From the NCBI GenBank assembly GCA_030770535.1, contig JASVEC010000003.1, positions 1,302,001 to 1,366,000 of the forward strand: a DNA stretch of 64,000 nt, in the 5' to 3' direction. This DNA comes from Batkoa obscura (lineage: Eukaryota; Entomophthoromycota; Entomophthoromycetes; Entomophthorales; Batkoaceae). The position numbers and the translations under genes were made by a program. Every line of letters begins with the position of its first letter. The stretch's first letter is position 1. Positions 25,977 through 36,129 of the stretch are shown piece after piece. The notes below the pieces were generated by a model that saw only the letters and a program-made list of their open reading frames with translations, was not told the origin of the DNA and ran no database searches.

Positions 25977-26198
25977 AAACGTATATTTAAAAAATGATAA
26001 GGTTATAACACTTTATAAATTACTACTTTAGTTTAGACCATTAAAAAAGTAATTGTAAATTAAGGCTAATTTTGTTTCTTTTCTCTCCGTTTTAATTTTT
26101 AACTTGACTAAAAACACTTACCTGTAAGAGTCCAAGATTTTGAAAAAAAAGATTATATTAAATTTAAATACATATGATATATAATAATAGTTTATTTT

Positions 26199-26717
26199 TT
26201 AAATATAGTTGACATTACAAGAAGCATTTTGTTGAAGTTGACAGAGATAACCACTACCAGATCTACTAATTTTAAAGGTATTGGCAGGACAGATAAGTCT
26301 GAGAGTAGATGCATTTTGTACTCCATTAATACCATAAATAGTAAGAGTATAGGTACCATCACCATTATTAATATAATTAATACTTGGAGAATAAATAGTA
26401 TAATAATTATCAACAGCTCCATAAAATTGATTAGCTCCATTCCATCCTGTAATACCACTATAATATGGATAACCATTGTAATATCCTCCATTTCCATAGT
26501 GACCTCGATTGTGATCACCAAATAATAAGTTGAATGTTGACTTTAAGACATGAGCAATTAAACCAAAAGTTCTTCCTTGAACATTACTCTTTTGAGTAGT
26601 ATCCAAAGTTGGTGTTATAGTTTCACCTGCTGGTGGAATACTAGGAGTTGATTGAGCTGCACCATTGGCGTAACCTAAAGCTACTAAAGGTAAAAGGAAG
26701 ACAGATGCGAATTTCAT
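26199..26717 (-). CDS. Small secreted protein, Gly/Tyr-rich, copy 1
   Basis: 172 aa, intronless. A clear signal peptide (MKFASVFLLPLVALGYANG) is followed by a Thr/Ser/Pro stretch, a hydrophobic helix-like part (GLIAHVLKSTFNLLFGDH), a Gly/Tyr/Asn-rich centre (GNGGYYNGYPYYSGITG), and a C-terminal part with three cysteines (LICPANTF, YLCQL, ASCNV) that reads like a small beta domain (NNGDGTYTLTIYG). I do not recognise a family. The protein is identical to the one at 29782-30300. A TATA-like box (26778-26786 on this strand) sits about 60 bp before the ATG, and the leader is A/T-rich. Possibly a secreted cell-surface or host-interaction protein; this is inference only. Confidence 0.8.
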   Translation of the reverse strand: MKFASVFLLPLVALGYANGAAQSTPSIPPAGETITPTLDTTQKSNVQGRTFGLIAHVLKSTFNLLFGDHNRGHYGNGGYYNGYPYYSGITGWNGANQFYGAVDNYYTIYSPSINYINNGDGTYTLTIYGINGVQNASTLRLICPANTFKISRSGSGYLCQLQQNASCNVNYI

Positions 26718-26777
26718 TGTTTATTTGTTTGTTTTGAATGTATTTTTTGATAATTTTTTTGTTCGTTATTTTCTTGT

Positions 26778-26786
26778 TTATATATA
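26778..26786 (-). promoter_or_regulatory. TATA-like box of secreted protein copy 1
   Basis: TATATATAA on the minus strand, about 60 bp upstream of the ATG; the mirror copy is at 29713-29721. Confidence 0.55.
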
Positions 26787-27255
26787 TTTTTTATTTCTAG
26801 TATCGTTCATTACATTATACATAGCTTTAAAAGTAACCCTAATTGTAACATGAATTTTATTTTATTTTATTATAATAAAATAATACTCATAAAATAGGGC
26901 TTATCAATCATGAAAAAGCCCAAATTTCATTTAATGCTTTTGGTAAAAACTTCGGGCCTTTAATTGTTATTTGTTGCTTTCAAGTTTTAGCAAATCAACG
27001 CGATAAATTACTCTAGCATTTATAAATCGAAGATCAAATTCAAATGTTCTTTTATACAAATAAATATTATAGTTACCATGTTATCGTTTTATAATAATTT
27101 AAAACAAAACTATTCTAAATTAGTATAGCTTAGCATATTAGATTGCTATGTCTATCACTTTTAACTGCCCTTTCTTATTCTTTTGATTATGTATAGCTTA
27201 AAGTTTAGTTTTAATAAGTATATTTCAATTATTATCTACAAGTGTAAAAAGTAAA

Positions 27256-28337
27256 TATAAAGATTAGGTATATAGCTATGTATATTTATATTAAAATATC
27301 ATTACACTTTAAGTATGTTATATGTTGATCTTAAGATAGATATCTTATTACAAATACTATCACATTATAAAAAAAGCTATCAATATAAAAATGAAAATCT
27401 TATTTAGAAATTGATTTAAGGTTGATTTAATACAACATTTTAAATTAATAATTTATAGGAATTACAGTCACTTCAATTAGATTTTTTATAGTCATAACCA
27501 TTTATGGAACATATTAAATTAAGCTACTTTTCTAAAAACAAATCCAATAAGGTAAATAGGTCTCGAGTATTTTTACTATTGAGAAAATGTAATGAAATGA
27601 GGATTTAAAAGTTGAGAAGAAAGCAAAAAAAAAGAGATTATTCGATTGCTGAAAGCAAATTAAATTCAAAAGTTCCAGCCTCAAATACGATAAGACTGTA
27701 CTTTACACATACATGTTATGGCTTATACATACTTAATCCAATGTAATTAGTGTGGTCACAGCAGGATCTAAAATTGAAACACCATCAGTTAATGACATAT
27801 TATAATAAGAGCAGATGACATAAGAGTTGGTTGAAAAAACAAGGCTTAAGAAAAAAGTTAGAAAAAATTAAGTAACTTTATTATAGCTTTAATTCTTACT
27901 CGCTTCAAACAGTTTAATGCTATTAAATATAATATCAATAGCTTCTTTATTAAGTAATTTTCAAATAAATAAAATAAACAATTTTTATTTATTGCCACTT
28001 TATTATAATATATAAATATTAGACTAAAACTAAAACTAAAACTAAATTACATAAATAATTGTTATAATTATTTGATAAATAGTCTTAGATTTTAAGACAT
28101 TTATACGAACTATTTTTTGCTTTTTTTAAATAGTCAATAAATTTCATTTAACAAGATCTTGGATCTTGATATGAAGGTCATTGGCCTTTATGCAAAAAAC
28201 ATTGCGTAGGAACTAAGAATACTCACACTAATATCTTGCTCTTCATTTTGATTAAAAATATATGTGTATTTTTTAATTTCAATATTTCTTCTATCTAATT
28301 ACTATCACTTTATATTACTTCATTAATACTATCAACA
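27256..28337. other. Spacer of the inverted duplication, left part
   Basis: AT-rich. One short coding-like island on the minus strand, about 27741-27850, reads NSYVICSYYNMSLTDGVSIL. It may be the remnant of a lost gene. Otherwise nothing recognised. Confidence 0.4.
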
Positions 28338-28442
28338 CATGGGGATGTATTTTTTTGTTCAAGAATTTTACTAACAATCTTTCCGCTCAGATAGCACTTA
28401 AAAAATGGAAAAAGTAATGAAACAAAAAAAAACATCACCATA
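28338..28442 (+). repeat. MITE family A copy
   Basis: 105 bp, from CATGGGGATGTATTTTTTTG to AACATCACCATA with the core ACTAACAATCTTTCCGCTC. Inverted relative to the copy at 28645. Confidence 0.9.
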
Positions 28443-28644
28443 TTGTTTTTTGCAATTAATTCTAATTTTAAACTTTATTTTAAACTATAACCAACTTAAG
28501 CAAATACAATAAATAGTTAACTTTAAAAATTTATTAAATGTATAATTCATTTATAATATATACGTTTTTTGAAAAACAAAGCTATATCTATAATTTGATG
28601 TAATTTGTTACATTATTTCTACTTTAACATTATTGATATGTCAA

Positions 28645-28748
28645 TATGGGGGTGTTTTTTTTGGCCTCATTATTTTATACATTTTTTAGTGCTATTTGAG
28701 CGGAAAGATTGTTAGTGAAATTTTTAAACAAAAAAATACATCCCCATA
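28645..28748 (-). repeat. MITE family A copy
   Basis: 104 bp in the reverse orientation: TATGGGGGTGTTTTTTTTGG at one end and TACATCCCCATA at the other. A well-preserved copy, useful as the family reference. Confidence 0.92.
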
Positions 28749-28822
28749 TAGCTAAAAATGCCACACTTATTTCTTAAAATATAATATATAATATTTTAAA
28801 ATAATTAATAATAGACTTAATA

Positions 28823-28895
28823 GGGGTAGTAGCTCAATCGGTAGAGTACTCGCTTTGCATGCGAGGGGCACGGGGATCGAAACCCTGCTACTCCA
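28823..28895 (+). tRNA. tRNA-Ala (anticodon TGC)
   Basis: Full cloverleaf. The acceptor GGGGTAG pairs with CTACTCC and includes the G3-U70 wobble pair that identifies alanine tRNAs. The D arm starts GCTC. The anticodon stem CTCGC/GCGAG encloses TTTGCAT with anticodon TGC. The T arm is CGGGGATCGAAACCCTG and the discriminator is A. Internal A box (TAGCTCAATCGG) and B box (GGATCGAAACC) are intact; no intron and no encoded CCA. It lies in the spacer of the inverted duplication, about 75 bp after a MITE. Confidence 0.95.
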
Positions 28896-29243
28896 ACTTT
28901 TTAGCTTTGGAATCAAAGTTATTGTTTCAAGGTATCTACTTTTAATTTATCTTGGTTTTAACTATGCCGAAAAACAGTTGTTATTTTACAATATATCAGG
29001 TAAATTATTTTAATGAGCATAGATTGATAATATAACGGTTTTTTCATATTTCAGAATTTTATTAATAAATTGAGCAACATTTTTAAGGTGTTAAAAATGC
29101 GCAAAAAAAATCAAAAACAGACATACATTCTTTTCAACCCATTATGATTGTCTTAGAAAATCCAATAAACTGATTTGAATTCTTTGTTAAGACAACTGTA
29201 CTGGGCTAAATATAGTGTATATAAAAGTATGTTTTGATTACTG
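28896..29243. other. Spacer of the inverted duplication, right part
   Basis: A T-run just after the tRNA (within 28897-28905) can serve as Pol III terminator. The remainder is AT-rich without a gene. Confidence 0.4.
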
Positions 29244-29712
29244 TTTACTTTTTACACTTGTAGATAATAATTGAAATATACTTATTAAAACTAAACTTTA
29301 AGCTATACATAATCAAAAGAATAAGAAAGGGCAGTTAAAAGTGATAGACATAGCAATCTAATATGCTAAGCTATACTAATTTAGAATAGTTTTGTTTTAA
29401 ATTATTATAAAACGATAACATGGTAACTATAATATTTATTTGTATAAAAGAACATTTGAATTTGATCTTCGATTTATAAATGCTAGAGTAATTTATCGCG
29501 TTGATTTGCTAAAACTTGAAAGCAACAAATAACAATTAAAGGCCCGAAGTTTTTACCAAAAGCATTAAATGAAATTTGGGCTTTTTCATGATTGATAAGC
29601 CCTATTTTATGAGTATTATTTTATTATAATAAAATAAAATAAAATTCATGTTACAATTAGGGTTACTTTTAAAGCTATGTATAATGTAATGAACGATACT
29701 AGAAATAAAAAA

Positions 29713-29721
29713 TATATATAA
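29713..29721 (+). promoter_or_regulatory. TATA-like box of secreted protein copy 2
   Basis: TATATATAA, about 60 bp before the ATG at 29782. Confidence 0.55.
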
Positions 29722-29781
29722 ACAAGAAAATAACGAACAAAAAAATTATCAAAAAATACATTCAAAACAAACAAATAAACA

Positions 29782-30300
29782 ATGAAATTCGCATCTGTCT
29801 TCCTTTTACCTTTAGTAGCTTTAGGTTACGCCAATGGTGCAGCTCAATCAACTCCTAGTATTCCACCAGCAGGTGAAACTATAACACCAACTTTGGATAC
29901 TACTCAAAAGAGTAATGTTCAAGGAAGAACTTTTGGTTTAATTGCTCATGTCTTAAAGTCAACATTCAACTTATTATTTGGTGATCACAATCGAGGTCAC
30001 TATGGAAATGGAGGATATTACAATGGTTATCCATATTATAGTGGTATTACAGGATGGAATGGAGCTAATCAATTTTATGGAGCTGTTGATAATTATTATA
30101 CTATTTATTCTCCAAGTATTAATTATATTAATAATGGTGATGGTACCTATACTCTTACTATTTATGGTATTAATGGAGTACAAAATGCATCTACTCTCAG
30201 ACTTATCTGTCCTGCCAATACCTTTAAAATTAGTAGATCTGGTAGTGGTTATCTCTGTCAACTTCAACAAAATGCTTCTTGTAATGTCAACTATATTTAA
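29782..30300 (+). CDS. Small secreted protein, Gly/Tyr-rich, copy 2
   Basis: 172 aa, identical to the protein encoded at 26199-26717 on the other strand, including signal peptide, Gly/Tyr-rich centre and the three C-terminal cysteines. Flanks are identical too: about 540 bp upstream and 200 bp downstream lie inside the arm. Both copies should therefore be transcribed from equivalent promoters, divergently oriented outward relative to the spacer. No family recognised. Perfect identity means very recent duplication or ongoing gene conversion. Confidence 0.8.
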   Translation: MKFASVFLLPLVALGYANGAAQSTPSIPPAGETITPTLDTTQKSNVQGRTFGLIAHVLKSTFNLLFGDHNRGHYGNGGYYNGYPYYSGITGWNGANQFYGAVDNYYTIYSPSINYINNGDGTYTLTIYGINGVQNASTLRLICPANTFKISRSGSGYLCQLQQNASCNVNYI

Positions 30301-30522
30301 AAAATAAACTATTATTATATATCATATGTATTTAAATTTAATATAATCTTTTTTTTCAAAATCTTGGACTCTTACAGGTAAGTGTTTTTAGTCAAGTTAA
30401 AAATTAAAACGGAGAGAAAAGAAACAAAATTAGCCTTAATTTACAATTACTTTTTTAATGGTCTAAACTAAAGTAGTAATTTATAAAGTGTTATAACCTT
30501 ATCGTTTTTTAAATATATGTTT

Positions 30523-30929
30523 GCATTTGAGTTTATAATTTATGTTTTAGTTTTAATTATAATACGAAATAATCATAATTTTATAATTTGTAGAATCTAA
30601 TTAACAACTTATTATTATGAAAGTAAATTCTAATTTTTATATCTTACTTTGGTAGATAATGTGATATAAAAATAATCGTCTTCTAAAATTTTCGTTAATG
30701 GCAAATTGTTTACTCATAGCTAAATAGGCTGTGATATGACGATATATAATTTATAAACCTGGAGTATCAGCATTGAGACAGATGGTATACCACTCATATG
30801 GAACGTCATTAGCACCACCATGAGTTTTTAAAACTAAAACAATTTAAGAAGTTTCAATTATTAACTCTAACGATCAATGGTTCTGATGTTTAGTTAATAG
30901 CGGATCTAGCAGGATTTTTACATTGTAAG
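30523..30929. other. Intergenic with a possible coding remnant
   Basis: On the minus strand, about 30755-30842, a short open stretch reads HGGANDVPYEWYTICLNADT and is preceded by a TTTTAG acceptor-like sequence. It looks like a leftover exon, but no gene can be assembled around it. Confidence 0.35.
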
Positions 30930-31035
30930 TATTGGGGGTGTTTTTTTTGGCTTCATCACTTTTTCCATCTTTTAAGTACTATTTGAGTGAAAATATTGTT
31001 AGCAAAATTCTTGAATATAAAAATACATCCCCATA
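30930..31035 (-). repeat. MITE family A copy abutting a family B element
   Basis: 106 bp from TATTGGGGGTGTTTTTTTTG to TACATCCCCATA. The last TA (31034-31035) is also the first TA of the next element, so the two share one TA dinucleotide. Confidence 0.85.
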
Positions 31036-31090
31036 TGGGGACGTCCGAATTGGTTTCAGAATTTGACTAGAAATTAATCCAAATTTTAAG
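31034..31090 (+). repeat. Repeat family B terminus
   Basis: TATGGGGACGTCCGAATTGG TTTCAG is the reverse complement of the end at 33860-33885 (CCAATTCGGACACCCCCATA). Only this end is convincing; the right limit is uncertain. Confidence 0.6.
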
Positions 31091-31198
31091 TTTTTAAATT
31101 TGTAGGTCTTTAATATATGATCAGCTAAATTTAAAAAGCTTAAAACTAAATATAAAAATTTAACTTAAAGACTTATTTTATTTATTTGATTATATGTT

Positions 31199-31559
31199 TG
31201 TGAAAGTTAGTACTCATTAATTGGAGTTAGAGGCAGTTCTAGCTTAGTCAACTGGCCGTAAGTCAAAAGCTCTTAGTTTATGTAACTAAGATAGACTTAA
31301 ATCAATAGGAGCAATACGCAATAAGCTACGAGCTATGTAAAATAAACAGAATACAGGATACTACTGTAAAATCTACATAAGATATTGTCAGAAAGACTTA
31401 GTGGCTTTATTAAAAGTAAAATATTAGGGAACAATTCAATTAAAAAGCCTTGAGCTATTATGTTGAAGGATCTCTTTTATACTCCAACTAGTTTTGTAAA
31501 CAAGTTAAGTGATTATTATGCGATAATCAATCACAGAGCTGATGAAACGATATTTCACA
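31199..31559 (+). mobile_element. LTR-retroelement fossil: solo LTR, copy C1
   Basis: 361 bp bounded by TGTGAAAG and TTTCACA, the TG..CA ends of a long terminal repeat. It shares many blocks with the LTRs at 44016 and 44984 (TTAGTTTATGTAACTAAGAT, GATATTGTCAGAAAGACTTA). It is the most diverged of the three, so probably the oldest. No internal retroelement region is attached. The superfamily cannot be told from an LTR alone. Confidence 0.7.
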
Positions 31560-31649
31560 GTGTTTTGTATTTTTTATTAAATATTCAATAGCTATATAAT
31601 ATATAATTATATAATTATTTGACTTTATTTTTTATTAAAATAAAAACAA

Positions 31650-33511
31650 AATGCAAGCTTTTATAACTAAACTTCGAAATGGAATTTCTAAAAAATTTAA
31701 TACGATAGGGAGAAGCACATTATATGAACATTGTAATTCATTTACATCAATTTTAACAACTATTCACAATAACCCAGAGTTTTGGAATTTTATAATAAAA
31801 CAAAAAAAGGAAAAGAAATGTCATTAAAGTTTACTATTAATAATAACAGACTTAATCAAGCAATGTATAAAATTAGTGTTTTAAGGGAAACAGGAAATAA
31901 AAACCAATAAGTAGCATTATTATCGACTATAGTTTCAGTATATTCTTTTGATGAATGTAAAAGTTTTGGATTTAACATAAGTAAAAATCAATATAATTAT
32001 TCAAAAATAATTAATAATAATAAAATACCAACGTTACGACCTACTATCAAAAATACAAAAAAAATTAAAGATGAGCAAATTGAGATTATTATACAATATT
32101 TACTTGATAATTCAACTATTTCATCAAGATTTAGTAAAAGAAATAATGATAAATATTCGTCAGAGAATATATATATATTAAATAAAAGTAGAAGAATGAT
32201 ATACAGTAAGTATTTTAATGATTTAAAAGATAAAGCAGTAGCTAGGTCAACATTTTTCAAATATATACCAAATAATTTTAAAAATCCAGCAAGAAAAACA
32301 GATTTATGTAATATATGTGCCCAGTATACAGTTAGAAAAAAGTTATTTGAAAATAAAATAAATACAGCGACAGAAAATAAAGCAGAGATAGAGGAGTCTT
32401 TTAATAAAGAAAAAAGGTTATATAAATTACATGAATTTTGTGTTGATACTCAAAAAAACATACTTAATGAAACTATTAAAAAATTAAATAATAGAAGTTG
32501 TATAATAATTTTAGACTTTAAACAAAATATGGAAATAGGAACAAGACCAGATCCAATAAACTTAGATCATTATAACAAACAAGCTATATCAGTATTAGGG
32601 TTTGGCGTTTTGTATTTAAAAAATGATAAAACAATAGGCAAAATTTATTTTGATTATTTATCTGAAATATTAAATCATGATTCAGCATATGCAGGAGATT
32701 GTTTAGTTGATTTAATATCTAAAGAGCCTTTATTTAAAAAGTTTACAAAAATTAATATATGGGCAGATACAGGATATCATTTTAAATCTCAAGAGTTTTT
32801 ACATTATGTATTTGAAGAAATTTATAAAATAAATAGTAGTTTAAATATTGATCTTAATTTTTTTGCTGAGCATCATCGAGAAAGTATAGTTGACGGGCAT
32901 TTTGGAAATCTTTCACAGTGGAAAAATAGTCTTGAAGCATTAGGTAAAATAGAAGATATTAATCAATTAATTTCAAAATTTGAGATTTTTGTTTGTGAAA
33001 ATAATAGATTTAATAACTCAACTGGTCAATAATGGGCAAATAAATATGATTTTTAAAAAGTATGAAAGAAATAAAGATATAAAAAAAATAATAAAAATAA
33101 AAGGTATTAAAAAGTATTTACATTTTATTAAACGTGATGAAAAACTACACTATTATCCAGTATCTGATAGATCAAAAAAAAGCGATATAATTACAATTAA
33201 GGTTATAGAGTCTATAGAGGATAGAAAAATTAAAAGATCAACCCCAGCTTATCTTACAAAAATAACTGAAAATTTAAAAGCTTCAATATTTAGTAAGCAA
33301 GTAAGTAGTTTATTAGATGATAGAAATCAATTATTAAACGTTGATATTACTTAAATTATTGATAGCTAAGTTAATAAATAGTCAAAGAGCAAGTAGTTGT
33401 AATGATAAGTAAAAACTATTATTACACTGCTTGTGTTACATAGGGATGGTTAATTATAGTTTTGGGGCTAACCACTCCCTCCCATGCAGCTATTTATTAA
33501 CTTAGCGATAT
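31650..33511 (+). mobile_element. Decayed DNA transposon with a DDE-like transposase
   Basis: The coding part runs from about 31650/31817 to 33354, mostly in one frame: residues from about 31817, an in-frame TAA near 31909, a long intact stretch 32196-33032, then a shifted frame to 33354. Features: a C-x2-C zinc-like site (KTDLCNICAQYTVRKKL), then IIILDFKQNMEIGTRPDP, ISVLGFGVLYL, LNHDSAYAGD, INIWADTGYHFKSQEFLHYV and NFFAEHHRESIVDGHFGNLS. The Asp in LDFK, the Asp in WADTG, and a Glu/Asp in the AEHH..DGHFG block could form an RNase H-fold DDE triad. I know the last motif from uncharacterised transposase-like proteins but cannot place it in a named superfamily. No clear terminal inverted repeats were found; an unusual multi-branched hairpin region follows at 33361-33511. 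Confidence 0.65.
33361..33511. repeat. Multi-branched hairpin region (three-way junction) at the transposase 3' end
   Basis: The outer stem of 20 bp (33362-33381 with 33490-33509, one mismatch: ATAGCTAAGTTAATAAATAG) encloses two further hairpins. The first pairs GCAAGTAGTTGTAATGATAAG (33389-33409) imperfectly with CTATTATTACACTGCTTGT (33416-33434). The second pairs GGGATGGTTA (33443-33452) with TAACCACTCCC (about 33469-33479). The whole can fold as a T- or clover-like structure in DNA or RNA. Confidence 0.7.
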
Positions 33512-33760
33512 ATTAATAATGTAATTATAGCATTAAAATTATTTATTCATTTGATAGCAAATCTGCAGTGTTGAATATAAAACAGTTAATAATAAGTATT
33601 TTTTAGTAAAGTTATAAAAGTATATATTTATTTACATATTACAACTTTGACTAATATCACTATACAGGCTATATTAGTAAAATCTTTGCTAATCCAGAAA
33701 TTTATATTAAATTTAATGAAAATTCCGCTAATTAACAATATAAATTATAACAAAATAATT
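33512..33760. other. Intergenic
   Basis: AT-rich, no feature recognised. Confidence 0.4.
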
Positions 33761-33885
33761 TAACTGTGTCGGGTACTTTTGGCTTTTAATAAAGAATTTA
33801 TTTTTATAGAATTTTAAGCAAAGTTTTTAAAACATAAATATTTAAAAATTGGATAAAAAAATGAAACCAATTCGGACACCCCCAT
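33761..33885 (-). repeat. Repeat family B copy
   Basis: Ends CCAATTCGGACACCCCCATA, with a degenerate left end near TGTGTCGGGTAC. The interior TTTTAAGCAAAGTTTTTAAAA recurs at about 12725. About 125 bp. The terminal TATGGGG-type end is shared with family A, suggesting the same transposase could move both. Confidence 0.6.
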
Positions 33886-34339
33886 ATATTGGTTAAAAAT
33901 ACCACAATAGATTGGAATTTTACTACAGTTCCTTAATTTGACATCAATAGCTCAAATATCAGCCTCTGGTTATAAATACTTGTACTTTGTCCTATAATAA
34001 AGAAATAAGGCTTGTACACATACTATAAATGGGAAATACAAGCCCTCTGTACATGTATGTAATGTTTTATAAAAAGCTTTAAAGTCTTCGGTTTAGTAAT
34101 TTTATAAAATTTTGTAGTAGATTTATAACATCCACTAATGACATCACATTCCATACAGCTGAAGCCCTTGATTTTAAAACAATAGCATTGATATTCAAAG
34201 TTTAATAAGCTTTATAAATAGGAAAGATTATGTTTAATACAATTTCTTTAGTAGCTTTTATTAGAAACTAGAAAACAATAAGGGTCAAGTCCTCTGTTAT
34301 ATCAGTTGGCTATAACTAATCGCAGTCCTCTCCAAAAAC

Positions 34340-35080
34340 TAAGTAATCCAATAATAATCAATGAAGTAGCTGAAGCCCTTTTTGGCGCGACTGAATCTTC
34401 AACTCACTAATAATGAATAATAGTAATACCATTGTTGGGGTTAGCAGATCCATGCTGATTTGAGAGTAAGTGTAGTAATTAGCAATCGATTGATTTATTT
34501 CTATGATTATAAGATGTCTTTGATTAGATTTTAATTCAATTATATTAACTTTGATCAATTCAATATTAGCACTATCAACTTCAATCATTGTAAATTTACG
34601 TTCAGTGATATAAAAGGTAAGGGATCAAACTTCACTAGTACTAATCAAAGTAATTAATAATTTTTATTGGATTTTATATTGATCACATTGAATCCTTTAT
34701 TGAACGATATAGTTGGATTCTTGTCGCCATTCCTATCTCCTATCTTATAAGTTATATCATTTGTTGGGATACTGTTACTCACTTTAAAAACCTTCTAAAT
34801 AGATCATCATTTATTTTATGCTGTATTTCGGATAATATTATTATTCTATCTTCAATATAGCAATATTTAGATCAAATTTTATTACCCCACCCAAGCATCC
34901 TTTTTATCATATACAATTAGTACCCCTTGAGCAATTTCATCGTTTAATTCAGTACGAGTATGGTATCACTAAGTACCAATCCTTTAGAGATTTGGGTAAC
35001 AATACAGGATTAACCGTTGGAATCAAGAGTAATAGGGACCCTTATTTTCCCTGTCAATTTTTGCAAAATTTATTATAGCT
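34340..35080 (-). pseudogene. Decayed coding sequence, family not recognised
   Basis: On the minus strand several frames give protein-like islands broken by stops: ELNDEIAQGVLIVYDKKDAW (about 34880-34960), GDRNGDKNPTISFNKGFNVI (about 34690-34760), and KSNQRHLIIIEINQSIANYY (about 34480-34545) followed by a hydrophobic run MDLLTPTMVLLLFIISEL. Order and spacing suggest one former gene, perhaps a receptor-like membrane protein, but I cannot name it. Confidence 0.35.
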
Positions 35081-35287
35081 AATACAAGTGCCAATCAAAA
35101 ACTTGAGAAGCTTAGAAAAATAGTCTGCTATGGTAAAGGTTAAGGTTAGGGAAAGTTAGGCCAGGGTTTGATTTTATTAGTTAAAACGGGTTAATCAGCT
35201 TCTGCTCACCTATTGCTTACTACTTAAAAATTAACTCCTTATCAAAACGAATAAAAGTTTGCAAAAAGGCCCTTACTGTTCTTAATT

Positions 35288-35763
35288 GTGACCCAGTTAC
35301 CTTTAAAATTACAAATGATTTTAATTTACATTAATTTTGATTTTAAACAATGTGTTTTTGATGTTGAAATACGAACTCGAACGGAAGAAGCGAGTTTAGA
35401 ATTTTCTAATGAACTAGGATTATTACAACCACGTGCATTAAAATGTGTCCATTACCAATCATCGGTTTATTTAGAAACTCAACTTACACATGGAATAAAA
35501 TCCATGTTGAGATGTAATAATTGAAAACGTCGAAAAAAATCCCATTTTATGTGGTAGTATTTTTGAAAAATCAAAACTAGCAATAAGTAAAACAATAAGA
35601 TTAATTAGTTGTTATTTACTTAAAATGACCATTGAAGAGACCTCCTTACATAGTCAGTTTTTAAAAAGTATAGTTATACAATGGAATAAAAAGTTTAAAA
35701 ATAGGTCAATTGAAGAAATCGATTTTATTATAAAAAAATAGGTAGTATAAAATTTCATAATAA
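35288..35763 (+). pseudogene. Possible broken gene, family not recognised
   Basis: Two adjacent open stretches in different frames: NFDFKQCVFDVEIRTRTEEA .. LGLLQPRALKCVHYQSSVYL (to about 35510), then ENVEKNPILCGSIFEKSKLA .. SQFLKSIVIQWNKKFKNRSI, ending with a stop near 35742. Composition is protein-like and the two join if the frame changes near 35510, with no good intron there. Either a pseudogene or a gene whose splicing I failed to see. Confidence 0.35.
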
Positions 35764-36129
35764 AGGGTATTAATTTTATTTATATAAAATAGGGACGGAA
35801 AAGGAAAGCCTAGAAAATGATGCTCAATAATTTAAATTAAAAAAAATAAAGTTTATTTATGTTTCAGATATAATTTTAGTAACATTGGCTATTTTACCCC
35901 CTAAAAGTTACAATTTTGAGATGTACTGCAGGTATGCCAGACCTATAAATTGGAGCTTATGAACCATTAGCAATTAATGTTAAAAAATATGAGTAATTGA
36001 AATACTAAAAAATACATTAACTTTTTAATGCTTTATTAACTATAATAAGCAAATAAATAAACAAGAATGTAATATCCTTATTATAATTAATTCAGTGATA
36101 AGAGTTGCACCTTGTCAATTACTTTTAAA
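35764..36129. other. Intergenic
   Basis: AT-rich region before the 3' end of TAF6. Nothing recognised. Confidence 0.4.

Larger units (their letters stand above)
25977..27255. repeat. Left arm of a large inverted duplication
   Basis: Reverse complement of 29244-30522. Paired positions sum to 56499 at every anchor checked (gene start, gene stop, inner edge), so there are no indels. I found differences only near the outer edge (about 25981 and 25995). The inner edge is sharp at GTAAA (27251-27255). Confidence 0.92.
29244..30522. repeat. Right arm of the large inverted duplication
   Basis: Mirror of 25977-27255. The inner edge is TTTAC at 29244. The outer end fades at about 30503-30522, where two differences occur before similarity is lost. 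Confidence 0.92.

Noticed and set aside
26229-26525. Ile/Ser/Thr-rich and other alternative frames over the duplicated secreted-protein genes
   Set aside because: Off-frame readings of a repetitive coding sequence; composition is unnatural, and the sense frame has signal peptide and stop in place.
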